From positions 1 through 64,000 of the forward strand of contig CAZPIO010000017.1 of the NCBI GenBank assembly GCA_964586235.1: a DNA stretch of 64,000 nt, read 5' to 3'. The translations under genes and the position numbers were made by a program. The notes beneath the pieces were generated by a model. It was not told where the DNA came from and searched no databases. It worked only from the letters and a program-made list of their open reading frames with translations. Every line of letters begins with the position of its first letter. Within the stretch, counting starts at the first letter, position 1. Below are positions 62,964-64,000 of the stretch, piece by piece. This DNA comes from JAUCQB01 sp964586235. Its GTDB lineage: Bacteria; Planctomycetota; Phycisphaerae; UBA1845; PWPN01.

Positions 62964-64000
62964 TTACTTGCCGGGACTGAGCTTCCAGACGTCCGAGGTC
63001 ATGTTGTTGCCTGCCACCAGCCACAACGCATTCTGGAAGACGAACACGCTTGCGGCGTGGCGCGGCGGCCACGGTGTCGCGGGAAGCTCGTGCCAGTCCA
63101 CGCCGTCGGAGGAGTACCACACGTCATTGCGGTTGGACTGGTTCCAGCCTTCCAGTACCCACATGCGGTTGTCAAAAACGGCCACGTCATGGTATTGCCG
63201 CGGCGCCCAGGCGGTCTTCTCGGCATGCTGCTCCCAGTGGATGCCGTCCGCGGTGCTCCACACGTCGTTGTAGAAGCGTCGGGGCGAAGCAGGCGTGTCG
63301 TAGGTGCCGCCGCCGAGGATCCAGATCCTGTCCCTGAACACGACGCTGCCGCCGATCATGCCGCGCGGTGCCCACGGGGCGTGCTCGGTGGCGCGATTCC
63401 ACGTCTTGCCGTCTTTGGTGCTCCAGACGTCGTTGTAGAACGCTTCCGGGGCCGGTGCGAACTGGGGCAGGGTCTGGCCGCCCATGACCCAGATGCGGTT
63501 GTTGAAAGCAACCGTGTAATGCAGCGCCCGCGGGGCCCATGGCACCTCGTTTACTACCTGCTTCCAGTCTACGCCGTCGGTGCTGCTCCACACGTCGTTC
63601 TGGTAGTGGCCCTGGAGGGGGTCGCCACCGACGATCCACATCCGTGCGTTGTGAACGACGTAGCCGGCCGTGTGCCTGGCTTCCCACGGGGCTTTCGGGT
63701 TCTCCAGCTTCCAGGTGAGGCCGTCGGAGGATGACCAAACCTCGCTGTTGCACTTGTTGGGGAAATGGGCTTTGTCGCCCGGATTCCATCCGCCGAGCAG
63801 CCACATCCGATCCTTGAACACCAGGGCGCCCGCGCCGTCGCGCGGCGCGAATGCGGCCTTGTCGGTGATTAGCTGCCATCGGCGGGGCAAGTCCCCAAGG
63901 GAACCTCCCCGCGGCGGGGGATCCGGCTGCACGAACTGCACGCAGCTTGGCGACGGGACCTCGGCGATCGTACCGGTGGGCGTGAGCAGGCCGGTCTGCG
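62964..64000 (-). CDS. Kelch-like beta-propeller protein, N-terminus outside the window
   Basis: At least six copies of a propeller repeat are visible, each with a sequence such as NDVWSSTDGVDWKQV, APRALHYTVAFNNRIWVMGG and NDVWSTADGIHWEQ, as in Kelch or galactose-oxidase-like proteins. The frame remains open to the right edge (position 64000), reading GLLTPTGTIAEVPSPSC before a Pro-rich stretch, so the gene is partial and its start is not in this window. A GTG at 63941 could be a start, but continuation is more likely. It is probably secreted and may bind or modify carbohydrates alongside the GH42-like enzyme. Confidence 0.8.
   Translation of the reverse strand, partial: QTGLLTPTGTIAEVPSPSCVQFVQPDPPPRGGSLGDLPRRWQLITDKAAFAPRDGAGALVFKDRMWLLGGWNPGDKAHFPNKCNSEVWSSSDGLTWKLENPKAPWEARHTAGYVVHNARMWIVGGDPLQGHYQNDVWSSTDGVDWKQVVNEVPWAPRALHYTVAFNNRIWVMGGQTLPQFAPAPEAFYNDVWSTKDGKTWNRATEHAPWAPRGMIGGSVVFRDRIWILGGGTYDTPASPRRFYNDVWSTADGIHWEQHAEKTAWAPRQYHDVAVFDNRMWVLEGWNQSNRNDVWYSSDGVDWHELPATPWPPRHAASVFVFQNALWLVAGNNMTSDVWKLSPGK

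Overview
The window looks like a chromosome segment of a GC-rich bacterium of the Planctomycetota, most likely Phycisphaerae-like. The evidence is PEP-CTERM tails (VPEP, a hydrophobic helix, then RRRR), secreted proteins with dockerin-like Asp-rich tails, a sulfatase, exotic glycoside hydrolases, frequent GTG/TTG starts and abundant short palindromic repeats. No rRNA, tRNA, CRISPR array or complete insertion sequence was found. The taxonomy is an inference from gene content.

Layout. (1) 1-1800: a small membrane-protein gene, a deleted REP-associated transposase (RAYT) flanked by direct repeats, then about 750 bases of palindromic debris. (2) 1837-7558: a tripartite MacAB-TolC-like efflux operon (outer-membrane factor, adaptor, ATPase, permease), followed by a two-domain glycosyltransferase and a double-GNAT protein. 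(3) 10710-16384: a giant four-module beta-helix protein with dockerin-like repeats, next to a PEP-CTERM protein with a cohesin-like domain. (4) 16694-20137, minus strand: a response regulator, a PAS histidine kinase with a degenerate receiver, and a DCC-family thiol protein. (5) 20309-24515: a lipoprotein ADP-ribosylglycohydrolase, a 204-bp MITE-like element with target-site duplication, and a lipoprotein with a caspase-like His/Cys pair. (6) 25001-39169: a Wood-Ljungdahl carbonyl-branch cluster: homocysteine methyltransferase-like protein, CooC, MetE/UroD-like methyltransferase, second CooC, CooS, an AcsB-AcsD fusion, AcsC, a RACo-type corrinoid reactivator and a small zinc-ribbon protein. 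(7) 39206-64000: mainly secreted degradation and surface proteins (GH106-like, GH140-like, tandem nitrilase-like, sulfatase, destabilase-type lysozyme, beta-propeller/C39-like, GH42-like, Kelch-like) with a GntR/LacI regulator, a CorA channel and a POT peptide transporter.

The Wood-Ljungdahl genes make a coherent module. CooS interconverts CO2 and CO, AcsB builds acetyl-CoA, AcsC and the AcsD domain carry the methyl group on a corrinoid, CooC proteins mature nickel sites, and the ASKHA/ferredoxin protein reactivates the corrinoid. AcsE is not in the window.

The most unusual feature is the repeat biology. Each of the eight intercistronic gaps inside the Wood-Ljungdahl cluster holds an inverted array of an ATGACGAA unit, often starting on the stop codon of the upstream gene and ending just before the ribosome binding site of the next. 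Three other small hairpin families sit in frame inside the fused acsBD gene, acsC and the RACo gene, where they encode low-complexity linkers. Two of these families keep the hairpin loop constant while the stem arms change together.
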